Assembly (NCBI GenBank): GCA_943371025.1
Contig: CALRTC020000005.1
Coordinates: 124,001 to 188,000, forward strand
Origin: Niveispirillum sp943371025
Lineage (GTDB): Bacteria; Pseudomonadota; Alphaproteobacteria; Azospirillales; Azospirillaceae
Length of the DNA: 64,000 bases
Reading direction: 5' to 3'
Of this stretch, positions 9,534 to 18,204 are shown piece after piece. Each line of letters opens with the position of its first letter. Within the stretch, counting starts at the first letter, position 1. Below the pieces are notes generated by a model. The model ran no database searches. It worked only from the letters and a program-made list of their open reading frames with translations, and was not told the DNA's origin. The position numbers were made by a program, and so were the translations under genes.

Positions 9534-9547
9534 TTGATGCATGTCAA
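9534..9547 (+). promoter_or_regulatory. FNR/FixK/Anr-type box upstream of ccoN
   Basis: TTGATGCATGTCAA matches the FNR/FixK consensus TTGAT-N4-RTCAA at every defined position. Its centre is about 105 bp before the ccoN start, leaving room for an activated promoter with a transcription start near 9580. FNR/FixK control of fixNOQP is the rule in alphaproteobacteria. The rest of the 359-bp gap 9287-9645 shows no credible gene. A TTGAT near 9311 lacks a matching second half-site. Confidence 0.82.
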
Positions 9548-9645
9548 TGCGCGTTCCCGTTGAACGGCCCATGAAGGCACAGTCGAGGATCGGGCATGGG
9601 TCCGGTCCTTACTAAGAAATGTTCCGCTGACACCGGGGGTTTGTC

Positions 9646-11127
9646 ATGGGTGTAGCAATCGCCGACGGGGCGTATGGGGGCTCGGCTCAGACCGTACCCG
9701 TCGAGGCGTATCACGAAGACGTCGTGCGCGCCTTCGTCGTCGCCGCCATGTTCTGGGGCATCGCGGCGTTCGCCGCAGGTGTCTTCATCGCTTTCCAGCT
9801 GGCCTTTCCGGACCTGAATCTGGGTCTGGAATGGACGACGTTCGGGCGCCTGCGTCCGCTGCACACGTCCGCGGCCATCTTCGCCTTCGGCGGTAACGCG
9901 CTGATCGGCTCTTCGCTCTATGTCGTGCAGCGTACCTGCCGCGCCCCGCTGTTCGGCGGTCGCGAATGGGGCTGGTTCATCTTCCTGGGCTACAACCTGT
10001 TCATTGTCATGGCCGCCACCGGCTATCTGCTGGGCATCACCCAGGGCAAGGAATATGCCGAGCCGGAATGGTATGTGGACCTGTGGCTGACGATCGTCTG
10101 GGTGGTCTATCTGGTCGTCTTCGGCGGCACGGTCATCAAGCGCCGCGAACCGCATATCTATGTGGCCAACTGGTTCTATCTGGCCTTCATCATCACCATC
10201 GCCATGCTGCACATCGTGAACAACACGGCTGTGCCGGTCAGCTTCACGGGCACCAAGTCCTATGTAGCCTGGTCGGGCGTGCAGGACGCGATGATCCAGT
10301 GGTGGTACGGCCACAATGCGGTGGGCTTCTTCCTGACCGCCGGCTTCCTGGGCATGATGTACTATTTCATCCCCAAGGCCGCTGAACGCCCGATCTACAG
10401 CTATCGCCTGTCGATCGTGCATTTCTGGGCACTGATCTTCCTCTATATCTGGGCCGGGCCCCACCACCTGCATTATACGGCGCTGCCCGACTGGACGCAG
10501 ACGCTGGGCATGGTGTTCTCGGTCGTGCTGTGGATGCCGTCGTGGGGCGGCATGATCAACGGCATCATGACCCTGTCGGGCGCCTGGGACAAGCTGCGCA
10601 CCAATCCGTCGCTCCGCTTCTCGGTCACGGCTGTCGGCTTCTACGGCATGAGCACGTTTGAAGGCCCGGTCATGTCGGTGAAGGCGGTCAACGGTCTGTC
10701 GCACTACACGGACTGGACCATCGGCCATGTGCATTCCGGTGCCCTGGGCTGGGTGGCCTTCATCTGCTTCGGCATGATCTACTACCTGGTGCCCGTGCTG
10801 TGGAACAAGCAGCGCCTCTATTCCACCAAGCTGGTCGAATGGCACTTCTGGACGGCCACCATCGGTATCGTGTTCTACATCACGGCCATGTGGGTCAGCG
10901 GCATCATGCAGGGTCTGATGTGGCGCGCCTATGACGAATACGGGTTCCTTCAGTACTCGTTCGTCGAGACGGTGCATGCCATGCATCCCTACTACATCAT
11001 CCGTGGCATCGGCGGTCTGCTGTTCCTGATCGGCGCCATCCTGATGGTCATCAACCTGATCCGCACCGTGCGCAGCGCCCCGGCCCTGGAGCCGGTGTCG
11101 AAGGCCGCGGCCGTGGCGGCCGAGTAA
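9646..11127 (+). CDS. ccoN: cbb3-type cytochrome c oxidase subunit I
   Basis: Catalytic subunit of the high-affinity cbb3 terminal oxidase in the inner membrane, reducing O2 to water under microaerobic conditions. 493 aa with about 12 hydrophobic segments. Diagnostic ligands are present: LRPLHTSAAIFAFGG (low-spin haem His), WWYGHNAVGFFLTAGFLGMM (CuB His with the downstream cbb3 Tyr), WAGPHHLHYTALPDW (CuB His pair) and WTIGHVHSGALGW (haem ligands). First gene of ccoNOQP, 14 bp from ccoO, about 100 bp below an FNR/FixK box. Length and motifs are typical. Confidence 0.97.
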   Translation: MGVAIADGAYGGSAQTVPVEAYHEDVVRAFVVAAMFWGIAAFAAGVFIAFQLAFPDLNLGLEWTTFGRLRPLHTSAAIFAFGGNALIGSSLYVVQRTCRAPLFGGREWGWFIFLGYNLFIVMAATGYLLGITQGKEYAEPEWYVDLWLTIVWVVYLVVFGGTVIKRREPHIYVANWFYLAFIITIAMLHIVNNTAVPVSFTGTKSYVAWSGVQDAMIQWWYGHNAVGFFLTAGFLGMMYYFIPKAAERPIYSYRLSIVHFWALIFLYIWAGPHHLHYTALPDWTQTLGMVFSVVLWMPSWGGMINGIMTLSGAWDKLRTNPSLRFSVTAVGFYGMSTFEGPVMSVKAVNGLSHYTDWTIGHVHSGALGWVAFICFGMIYYLVPVLWNKQRLYSTKLVEWHFWTATIGIVFYITAMWVSGIMQGLMWRAYDEYGFLQYSFVETVHAMHPYYIIRGIGGLLFLIGAILMVINLIRTVRSAPALEPVSKAAAVAAE

Positions 11128-11141
11128 GGAGGGACGCCACC

Positions 11142-11870
11142 ATGAAGTTCTCTCACGCGATCATCGAAAAGAACGTCCTGCTGATGGCGGTGCTCACCCT
11201 GATCACCGTTTCCATCGGTGGTCTGGTGCAGATCGTTCCGCTGTTCACGGTGGAAACGACGATCGAGCGGGTCGAGGGCGTGCGTCCCTACAGCCCGCTG
11301 GAGCTGGCCGGCCGCAACATCTATGTCCGCGAAGGCTGCTATCTCTGCCACAGCCAGCAGATCCGCACCTTCAAGGACGAGGTGGAACGTTACGGCCATT
11401 ACAGCCTGGCGGCTGAGAGCATGTACGACCATCCGTTCCAGTGGGGCTCCAAGCGTACCGGTCCGGATCTGGCCCGCGTCGGCGGCAAGTACTCCAACGA
11501 CTGGCATATCGCGCATCTGAACAATCCGCGCGCCCTGGTGCCGGAATCGATCATGCCGACCTACCAGTTCCTGAACCGTCCGCTGAAGTTCGACGACATC
11601 GCCGATCACCTGAAGACGTTGAAGATCGTCGGCGTTCCCTACACGGAAGACGATATCGCCAACGCCGTGAAGGACGTGAAGGTGCAGGCCGGCGCCCTGC
11701 CGGACGAGGATACGGCCGCCGTTCTGGCCCGCTATCCGAAGGCCAAGCTGGGCGATTTCGACGGTAAGCCCGAGGAAGTGACGGAGATGGACGCGCTTGT
11801 CGCCTATCTCCAGATGCTGGGCACGCTGGTCGACTTCACGAAGATCAATCCCGAAGACCTGAAGCAGTAA
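11142..11870 (+). CDS. ccoO: cbb3-type cytochrome c oxidase subunit II (monohaem)
   Basis: Membrane-anchored monohaem cytochrome c that passes electrons to CcoN. 242 aa: an N-terminal anchor (VLLMAVLTLITVSIGGLVQI) followed by a periplasmic domain with one haem motif, CYLCH at residues 66-70. The conserved GRNIYVREGCYLCHSQQIR and SKRTGPDLARVGGKYSNDWH stretches are typical of CcoO/FixO. A likely axial Met lies in ESIMPTYQFL. AAGGAGG precedes the start, and ccoQ follows after 12 bp. Confidence 0.97.
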   Translation: MKFSHAIIEKNVLLMAVLTLITVSIGGLVQIVPLFTVETTIERVEGVRPYSPLELAGRNIYVREGCYLCHSQQIRTFKDEVERYGHYSLAAESMYDHPFQWGSKRTGPDLARVGGKYSNDWHIAHLNNPRALVPESIMPTYQFLNRPLKFDDIADHLKTLKIVGVPYTEDDIANAVKDVKVQAGALPDEDTAAVLARYPKAKLGDFDGKPEEVTEMDALVAYLQMLGTLVDFTKINPEDLKQ

Positions 11871-11882
11871 GGGGAGGGCGTC

Positions 11883-12050
11883 ATGCACGAACTTCTCCCC
11901 CTGCTGAAACAGCTCTGGCTGGTCTGGTTCCTGGTGCTGTTCCTGGGGATCGTCATCTGGGCCTTTCGTCCCGGCGCCCGCCGCCGGTTCGAATCCGATG
12001 CCATGATCCCGCTGAACGACGGCGCCGGTCCGGCCGGCAAGATTGAATAG
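11883..12050 (+). CDS. ccoQ: cbb3-type oxidase small subunit CcoQ/FixQ
   Basis: 55-aa single-pass membrane protein (MHELLPLLKQLWLVWFLVLF, then a positively charged RPGARRRF), in the fixed ccoN-O-Q-P position. CcoQ/FixQ stabilises the assembled oxidase and is not catalytic. The start has a purine-rich GGGGAGGG just upstream, and ccoP begins 33 bp downstream. The size, one helix and following basic residues are all typical. Confidence 0.93.
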   Translation: MHELLPLLKQLWLVWFLVLFLGIVIWAFRPGARRRFESDAMIPLNDGAGPAGKIE

Positions 12051-12083
12051 TGCCGGCTACACCGGCAGGAAAGGTGACAGGCC

Positions 12084-12953
12084 ATGCCCACCAAGATCGA
12101 AAAGGACGCCACCACAGGCCAGGATACGACGGGCCATGAGTGGGACGGCATCAAGGAACTGAATACACCGCTGCCGAAATGGTGGCTCTATACCTTCTAT
12201 GCCTGCATCATCTGGGGCGTCATCTACACGGTGATGTTCCCGTCCTGGCCCACGCTCAGCAGCCATTTCGATGGTTTGTCGGGCTGGACCCGGCGCGGTG
12301 AGGTGACCGCGGCGCTGGATGCCCAGAAGGCCGGTCAGGCCGCCACCCGCGAGAAGATCGTGGCGATGGACATCGAGAGCATCCGCAAGGACCCGGCCCT
12401 GATGGGCTATGTCCAGGCGGCTGGCCGCGTGGCCTTCGCTGACAATTGCGCGGGTTGCCATGGTGCCGGCGGTGCCGGCGCCAAGGGCTTCCCGACGCTG
12501 GCCGATGATGACTGGATCTGGGGCGGCAAGCCGGACCAGATCCTGCAGACCATCACCTATGGTATCCGCAACACCAACGAGAACAGCCGTGTCTCCGACA
12601 TGCCCCGGTTCGGCGCCGATGGTCTTCTGACCAAGGAGCAGATCAGCGACGTGGCGGATTACGTCCTGTCCCTGTCGGGTACACAGGGCGACGCCGCCGC
12701 CACCGAACGTGGCGTCACGGTGTTTGCCGAGAACTGCGCCGCCTGCCATGGCGAAAAGGGCGAAGGCAACCAGGAGCTTGGCGCGCCCCGCCTGTCGGAC
12801 GGTATCTGGCTCTATGGCGGCGACCGCAAGACGGTGGTCGACACCATCACCTATGCCCGTCGCGGCAACATGCCCGCCTGGATCGAACGTCTCGATCCGG
12901 CCACGGTCAAGGTGCTGGCGACGTATGTTCACGCGCTTGGTGGCGGGCAGTAA
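12084..12953 (+). CDS. ccoP: cbb3-type cytochrome c oxidase subunit III (dihaem)
   Basis: Dihaem cytochrome c that takes electrons from soluble cytochrome c and feeds CcoO/CcoN. 289 aa: an N-terminal domain with one membrane segment (WWLYTFYACIIWGVIYTVMF), then two class I cytochrome c domains with CAGCH (122-126) and CAACH (218-222), with likely axial Met residues in VSDMPRFG and GNMPAWI. Last gene of the operon, followed within 35 bp by a strong intrinsic terminator. Typical in all respects. Confidence 0.96.
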   Translation: MPTKIEKDATTGQDTTGHEWDGIKELNTPLPKWWLYTFYACIIWGVIYTVMFPSWPTLSSHFDGLSGWTRRGEVTAALDAQKAGQAATREKIVAMDIESIRKDPALMGYVQAAGRVAFADNCAGCHGAGGAGAKGFPTLADDDWIWGGKPDQILQTITYGIRNTNENSRVSDMPRFGADGLLTKEQISDVADYVLSLSGTQGDAAATERGVTVFAENCAACHGEKGEGNQELGAPRLSDGIWLYGGDRKTVVDTITYARRGNMPAWIERLDPATVKVLATYVHALGGGQ

Positions 12954-12984
12954 CCCCCCGACTCCCACTGCCCCCACCTTTTCT

Positions 12985-13022
12985 CACCCGCCCGGAGCAA
13001 TCCGGGCGGGTGTTTTGTTTTT
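12985..13022 (+). terminator. intrinsic terminator of ccoNOQP
   Basis: A perfect 12-bp stem (CACCCGCCCGGA / TCCGGGCGGGTG) with a GCAA tetraloop is followed at once by TTTTGTTTTT. It lies 32 bp after the ccoP stop and separates the oxidase operon from the RTX gene, so the latter probably has its own promoter. Confidence 0.93.
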
Positions 13023-13194
13023 GGGGTGTTTTCTTTATTATTTCATCAATAGATAATTGTTGATGTTGTATTTAATGAAATTTCCAAGATGTATAGAAAT
13101 ACATACCATAATATGATTAAGCTAAAAGAAATATAATTAAAGTCAATTTCCTGATAAGCTCGCTTCCTATGTTTCAGCTGCGTCGGGTGGGAAA
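13023..13194 (+). promoter_or_regulatory. AT-rich leader of the RTX gene with a 16-bp palindrome
   Basis: About 170 bases strikingly rich in A and T compared with the GC-rich surroundings. It holds a perfect inverted repeat ATGTATAGAAATACAT (13089-13104), a candidate operator, and a TATAAT hexamer (13132-13137) without a recognisable -35 at standard spacing. GGTGGGAAA precedes the RTX start codon. The promoter assignment is inferred from composition and position. Confidence 0.45.
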
Positions 13195-16100
13195 ATGCCG
13201 ACTTATACGGGAACTTCCGGGGCCGATATTCAGACGGGCGGTGCCGGAAATGACGCCCTCAGTGGCCTAGCCGGCGATGATTCCCTGGCCGGAGGTGCTG
13301 GCAATGACACGCTGGCTGGAGGTGCTGGTAATGATACACTTCGTGGTGGCGACGGTGACGATGTGCTGGACGAGGCCACCAATGACGCCGGGAAGAATCT
13401 TCTGGATGGCGGCGCCGGTAATGACCAGATCACGACCTATGTGACCGGCAATACCATCATTGGCGGCCTTGGCGTGGACACGATCAGGATCTCCTACACT
13501 CCTGGTGGGACGGATGTGGTTCAGGATTTCCAGGCTGGCGCCGGTGGAGACATCATCAGTATTGTGGTGAACGGACTCTATTCGAACTATGCTGGTGGCA
13601 ACCTGTTCACCAGTCATCTCCGTCTGGTTCAAAGCGGTGCGGATACTCTTGTAGAGATCGATCTGGATGGCGTCGGGGTGAAGTGGATCTCCCGGCAGGC
13701 TCTGCGCCTCACCGGCGTGCAGGCATCGCAGCTAACCGCCTATAATTTCGACGGCATGGCGCCGGGGATCGTCTTTGGTGGAACTGTTGTTGGGACCTCT
13801 GGGTCCGACACACTGACGGGATCGCCCGGCAACGATCTTCTGGATGGCTTGGGCGGCAATGACAGTCTTACCGGCAGCGAAGGCAATGATACCTTATCCG
13901 GCGGCCCCGGCGCCGATACGCTGGAAGGCGGAGACGGCGATGACCGTCTGCTGGGCGGTGACGGCAATGACGTGATCACAGATTGGTACGGGGTGAATGT
14001 CGTTGACGGCGGGGCCGGGGACGACAGGATCATGATTATACCGGAGGGTGGTACCGTCACGGGTGGCGCCGGTTCCGATAGTTTCACGATCGCCGGTATG
14101 TTCTCCAACATGCCCGAAATAATCCAGGACTTCACCGCTGGTGCCGGCGGCGACGTCATCGACCTTTCAAATCCGTTCCTGTACCAGAACCTTACTGGCC
14201 GCAATCCGTTCGGCACACATTTGCATCTTGCCCCGGATGGTGCCGACACGCTGGTCCAGTATGATCGCGACGGCCCTGGCACGGTGACCGGCATTGTCAA
14301 CATCCTGCGGCTCAAGGGGGTACAGGCGGCATCGCTGAACGCCTATAATTTCAATGGCTTGAACCCCAACCAGAGTTCGGACCAGGCGCAGAGACTGGTT
14401 GGCAGTTCGGGCAACGACACCCTGATCGCGGGTGCGGGCAACGACACGCTGGTCGGTTTGGACGGCGACGACAGTTTGGATGGTGCCGGCGGTGATGATT
14501 CCATCGATGGTGGTTCGCGCAATGACACGCTGATCGGCGGTGCTGGTAATGACAGGCTGGACGGGGGCGCCGGCATCAACATCCTGACCGGCGGGGCCGG
14601 GAATGACGTCTTCGCCGTCACGGCGAACAGATTTGGCAACTTCGCCCAGAGCGTAACGGATTTTACGCAAGGGCAGGACCGCATCGACATTTCCGGACTT
14701 GGCATCACCAGCCTGGAGACGGTGCTGTTGCTGTCCAAGGGTGGGCCTGGGGGGACCGGCACGCGGCTTGAGTTGCCGTTCGGATTGAATGGGACGACCC
14801 TCGATATCGGCGTGGACCGGTCCCGCCTGACGGCAGCCGATTTCATCTTCGCATCGTCGTCGCCGGTAACGGCTTATGGAGCCGGGGATGCCGACATTCT
14901 GATTGGCGGCACCCACAATGATCTGCTGGAGAGCGGTAGCGGCAACGACCGGCTTTACGGTGATGCCGGCAACGACACGCTGGTCGGCCAATATGGAGAT
15001 GACACGCTTTATGGCGGCAGCGGCAACGATCTATTCCGCCTGCTTCGGGAATTGAGCGTGCAGGGCACGAGCCGCAGTACAGTCGGCGATTTCACTCAAG
15101 GTCAGGACCGGGTCGACCTTTCCGCCCTCGGGGTCGGCAGCATGACGACGGCGCTGCGCCTGGCGAGCGACGGGGAAGATGGCGGTACGCGCCTGACCAG
15201 TTGGTATAATGGCCGCAGTTCCAGCATGGATATCGGTGTTGCCCGATCGCGGCTTTCCGCCGGCGATTTTCTGTTGGCCACAACCACCGTCGCACAGAAA
15301 CAGACCGGTACCAGCAAAGCCGACGACCTTTTTGGCGGGTCGGGCAATGACACGCTGGCCGGCGCCGGCGGCGATGACCGGTTGTTCGGCGAGGCAGGTG
15401 ACGACCGCCTTACGCCCGGCGATGGCGTCGATCAGCTATGGGGTGGCGACGGCAACGACATTTTCGTGATGGAGCGACCGGCCGACTTCGGCAATAGCGT
15501 CATTGCTGTTGTGGGCGATTTCACCAAGGGTCAGGACAGGATTGACGTGTCGGCGCTGGGTATCAGCAGCTTGGCCGTGCTGATGAACTTCGTCAGCGAT
15601 CAGGCGCTGGCGGATGGCAGCACTGGTACGCGGATTCTGGTCAGGAATCAGGGAACCACCGTCTCTCTCGATTTCGGTGTGGCGCGATCGACGCTGACGG
15701 CGGCGGATTTCATCTTCGCAACGGATACGGCCGGGCGATCGCTCACAGCAACCTGGTCCAATAACGACCTGATTGGCGGCCGCGGCAATGACACGCTGTC
15801 CGGCAGTTGGGGCAATGACCGGCTGTACGGCGATGACGGCGATGACCGGCTGTCGGGTGGCACGGGGCAGGACAGTCTCTATGGTGGTGCCGGCAACGAT
15901 GTTTTTGTCGTTGGACGCCCGACAATCTCCGACTTTTCCCCGCAGATGATCGGCGATTTCACCAAGGGTCAGGATCGAATCGACGTATCTGCACTGGGCA
16001 TCTCCAACCTGGCCCTGTTGCTACCCCTGATTACCGAATGGCCGGTGTCGAACAGTCCGGGGACGGTCCGGCTGTCCACCGTGTATGGTGACAATTACCA

Positions 16101-18033
16101 GCAGGTCGAGTTTGCCGCCGTGCGGTCGCTGCTGACCGCTGCCGACTTCATTTTCAGCACCGACCAGTCGGCGCGCAAGCAGGTCGGCACCGATTCTGCC
16201 GATGATCTGTTCGGCGCCAATGGCAACGATACATTGTTGGGCGGTCGGGGGAATGATCGGCTATTCGGAGATGGCGGGGATGATCAGCTTGAGGGATCGT
16301 GGGGCAGCGATACGCTGGTGGGCGGTGCCGGCAACGACCTGTTCGTGCTGGGACCTGCGAGCGCCTTGTCGGTCAGCCAGGATGTGATCGCGGATTTCGC
16401 ACCGGGTCAGGACCGGATCGACGTTTCTGCCCTGGGCATCAACAGCTTTGCCACACTGCAATGGTTGTTGGATGAACGGGTGGGGCAGGCGGGCGGCACC
16501 CCTGTGGCCTATCTGGATGCGCGTAATGATGGCGGGGCCCTCCATGTCGAGATCGGGGTGGCGCGATCACGTCTGAATGCTGTCGACTTCATCTTTGCCG
16601 CCAACAATGCCGCACAAACCTTGACCGGCAGCGTCTTCGGCGATGCCGATCTGTTCGGCGGGGCAGGCAACGACACGCTGACCGGCGGCAGAGGCCATGA
16701 TCGGCTGTTCGGAGATTCTGGTGACGACCTTCTGTCTGGCGGCGCCGGCAATGACACGCTGTATGGCGGGGCGGGACGCGATCTGTTCGTCATCGACGGT
16801 TCATCGCGCGACGTCATCGGCGATTTCACCCACGGCGAGGATAGCATCGATCTGTCCGCCCTGGGGATCGGCAGTTTCCAGACCTTGCTGCAACTGATCA
16901 GCGACAAGCGCGGTGGTGGCAGTGCCGGTACCAATCTGACCTTCCGGGCAGGGGGAATGTCCTATGGCCTGGAACTGTCAGTGGCGCCGTCGTCGCTGAC
17001 CGCTGCCGATTTCATCTTCGCCGATTACACAGCAGCCCAGGACAGGACGGGAACCAATGCGGCAGAAGATATGTTCGGCGGGCGTGGCCATGATGTCCTG
17101 CGCGGCCTGAATGGTAACGACCGGCTGTTCGGCGAAGCGGGAAACGATACGCTATCGGGTGGTGCCGGCAATGACACGCTGGATGGCGGCACCGGCCAGG
17201 ATGTCGCGAATTATGCCGGCGGGCGCACCGACTACACGGTCACGACCAGGAACGGGGTAACGACCGTCAGTGCCCGGACCGGCACCGATGGAACGGATAT
17301 TCTGACCAACATTGAACGGCTGGTCTTCAGCGACGCCACTATATTCCTTGATCCGCAGCCTGCCTTCACGGTTGCTGCGTATCGGGTATTGAACCCCGAC
17401 CTGGCGGCGGTGTTCGGCAGCGACGACCTGGCCTATGTCCGCCATTACATCAGCAATGGCAAAGCGGAAGGCCGCGCCAGCACCGGATTCGATGTGGATG
17501 CCTATGTCGCACTGAATGGTGACCTGTTTACCGCCTTTGGAATGAACCCCAACGCTCTGGCTGCCCATTACATCAGCAACGGCAAGGCGGAGGGCCGCGC
17601 CGCCACCGGTTTTTCCGCCGATGCCTATGCGGCGCTCAATCCCGACCTGTTCGCCGCCTTCGGCCTGGACCACACGGCCCTGGTCCGCCATTATATCAGC
17701 AATGGCAAAGCGGAAGGCCGTTTGGCCACCGGCTTCGATGTCGAAGCCTATGCGGCACTCAACTCCGACCTGTTCGCGGCGTTTGGGTTGAATGCCAGCG
17801 CCCTGGTCAGCCATTACATCAGCAATGGGCGTGCCGAGGGGCGGTTGGCCGAGGGGTTCGATGCCGAAGCCTATGCGGCGCTCAACCCCGACCTTCTCAC
17901 CGCCTTCGGCCTGGATCATGTGGTGCTGGTCAGTCACTTCATCAGTAATGGCCGTGCCGAAGGGCGAGCTGCGTTCGATGACATGTCCACGCCGCTGCGT
18001 ATGCTGGGCGTTCCGGTCGAAGATGTCGGGTGA
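13195..18033 (+). CDS. giant RTX calcium-binding repeat protein with C-terminal 41-residue repeats
   Basis: 1612-aa protein with no signal peptide and no catalytic domain that I recognise; almost all of it is repeat. RTX nonapeptides (GGAGNDTL, GDDRLFGE) fill most of the length and bind Ca2+ when secreted. Six modules carry DFTKGQDRIDVSALGI-like segments starting at residues 489, 632, 775, 921, 1067 and 1210, a period of 143-146 aa; each ends near RSRLTAADFIFA. Two divergent modules come before them. Residues about 1390-1605 hold five repeats of exactly 41 aa ending in HYISNGKAEGR (His at 1417, 1458, 1499, 1540, 1581). It is probably exported by a type I system not in this window. Role unknown: adhesin, surface layer or matrix protein are options. 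It sits between the two halves of the cco cluster. Confidence 0.88.
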   Translation: MPTYTGTSGADIQTGGAGNDALSGLAGDDSLAGGAGNDTLAGGAGNDTLRGGDGDDVLDEATNDAGKNLLDGGAGNDQITTYVTGNTIIGGLGVDTIRISYTPGGTDVVQDFQAGAGGDIISIVVNGLYSNYAGGNLFTSHLRLVQSGADTLVEIDLDGVGVKWISRQALRLTGVQASQLTAYNFDGMAPGIVFGGTVVGTSGSDTLTGSPGNDLLDGLGGNDSLTGSEGNDTLSGGPGADTLEGGDGDDRLLGGDGNDVITDWYGVNVVDGGAGDDRIMIIPEGGTVTGGAGSDSFTIAGMFSNMPEIIQDFTAGAGGDVIDLSNPFLYQNLTGRNPFGTHLHLAPDGADTLVQYDRDGPGTVTGIVNILRLKGVQAASLNAYNFNGLNPNQSSDQAQRLVGSSGNDTLIAGAGNDTLVGLDGDDSLDGAGGDDSIDGGSRNDTLIGGAGNDRLDGGAGINILTGGAGNDVFAVTANRFGNFAQSVTDFTQGQDRIDISGLGITSLETVLLLSKGGPGGTGTRLELPFGLNGTTLDIGVDRSRLTAADFIFASSSPVTAYGAGDADILIGGTHNDLLESGSGNDRLYGDAGNDTLVGQYGDDTLYGGSGNDLFRLLRELSVQGTSRSTVGDFTQGQDRVDLSALGVGSMTTALRLASDGEDGGTRLTSWYNGRSSSMDIGVARSRLSAGDFLLATTTVAQKQTGTSKADDLFGGSGNDTLAGAGGDDRLFGEAGDDRLTPGDGVDQLWGGDGNDIFVMERPADFGNSVIAVVGDFTKGQDRIDVSALGISSLAVLMNFVSDQALADGSTGTRILVRNQGTTVSLDFGVARSTLTAADFIFATDTAGRSLTATWSNNDLIGGRGNDTLSGSWGNDRLYGDDGDDRLSGGTGQDSLYGGAGNDVFVVGRPTISDFSPQMIGDFTKGQDRIDVSALGISNLALLLPLITEWPVSNSPGTVRLSTVYGDNYQQVEFAAVRSLLTAADFIFSTDQSARKQVGTDSADDLFGANGNDTLLGGRGNDRLFGDGGDDQLEGSWGSDTLVGGAGNDLFVLGPASALSVSQDVIADFAPGQDRIDVSALGINSFATLQWLLDERVGQAGGTPVAYLDARNDGGALHVEIGVARSRLNAVDFIFAANNAAQTLTGSVFGDADLFGGAGNDTLTGGRGHDRLFGDSGDDLLSGGAGNDTLYGGAGRDLFVIDGSSRDVIGDFTHGEDSIDLSALGIGSFQTLLQLISDKRGGGSAGTNLTFRAGGMSYGLELSVAPSSLTAADFIFADYTAAQDRTGTNAAEDMFGGRGHDVLRGLNGNDRLFGEAGNDTLSGGAGNDTLDGGTGQDVANYAGGRTDYTVTTRNGVTTVSARTGTDGTDILTNIERLVFSDATIFLDPQPAFTVAAYRVLNPDLAAVFGSDDLAYVRHYISNGKAEGRASTGFDVDAYVALNGDLFTAFGMNPNALAAHYISNGKAEGRAATGFSADAYAALNPDLFAAFGLDHTALVRHYISNGKAEGRLATGFDVEAYAALNSDLFAAFGLNASALVSHYISNGRAEGRLAEGFDAEAYAALNPDLLTAFGLDHVVLVSHFISNGRAEGRAAFDDMSTPLRMLGVPVEDVG
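14659..17020 (+). repeat. six tandem RTX modules of 429-438 bp
   Basis: Module boundaries, taken at the GAT codon of the DFT.GQDRID motif, fall at 14659, 15088, 15517, 15955, 16393 and 16822, giving spacings of 429, 429, 438, 438 and 429 bp. Each unit holds one nonapeptide block and one DIGVARSRLTAADFIFA-like segment. The sequence has diverged but the period is kept, suggesting duplication followed by drift. Confidence 0.85.
17380..17980 (+). repeat. five 123-bp tandem repeats encoding YxxLNPDLxxAFG...HYISNGKAEGR
   Basis: The His codon of the HYISNG motif occurs at 17443, 17566, 17689, 17812 and 17935, a perfect 123-bp (41-codon) period. Each unit reads roughly DAYAALNPDLFAAFGLD then LVxHYISNGKAEGR. 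It ends 50 codons or fewer before the stop. Probably a C-terminal binding or anchoring module. Confidence 0.88.
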
Positions 18034-18105
18034 GACTGCGCGATTATCCCCATTGTCCGCATCCCCTGCGACCATTCGCGCTGCGGCGCAACATCCCGGT
18101 GCCAT

Positions 18106-18119
18106 TTGATTTATCGCAA
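18106..18119 (+). promoter_or_regulatory. degenerate FNR/FixK-like box upstream of ccoG
   Basis: TTGATTTATCGCAA has a perfect left half (TTGAT) and only CAA of the right half of TTGAT-N4-RTCAA. It lies about 90 bp before the preferred ccoG start, much like the spacing at ccoN. Its position ahead of the maturation operon makes weak FNR/FixK control plausible, but the right half is poor. Confidence 0.4.
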
Positions 18120-18204
18120 CGCGCGGGCATAGGGACAGGCATAGGGTACGGTCCGGGTGGCTTGGCCCCCGAACTGTTGGTATTCGTTCCCAAGGGGGGT
18201 CCCG

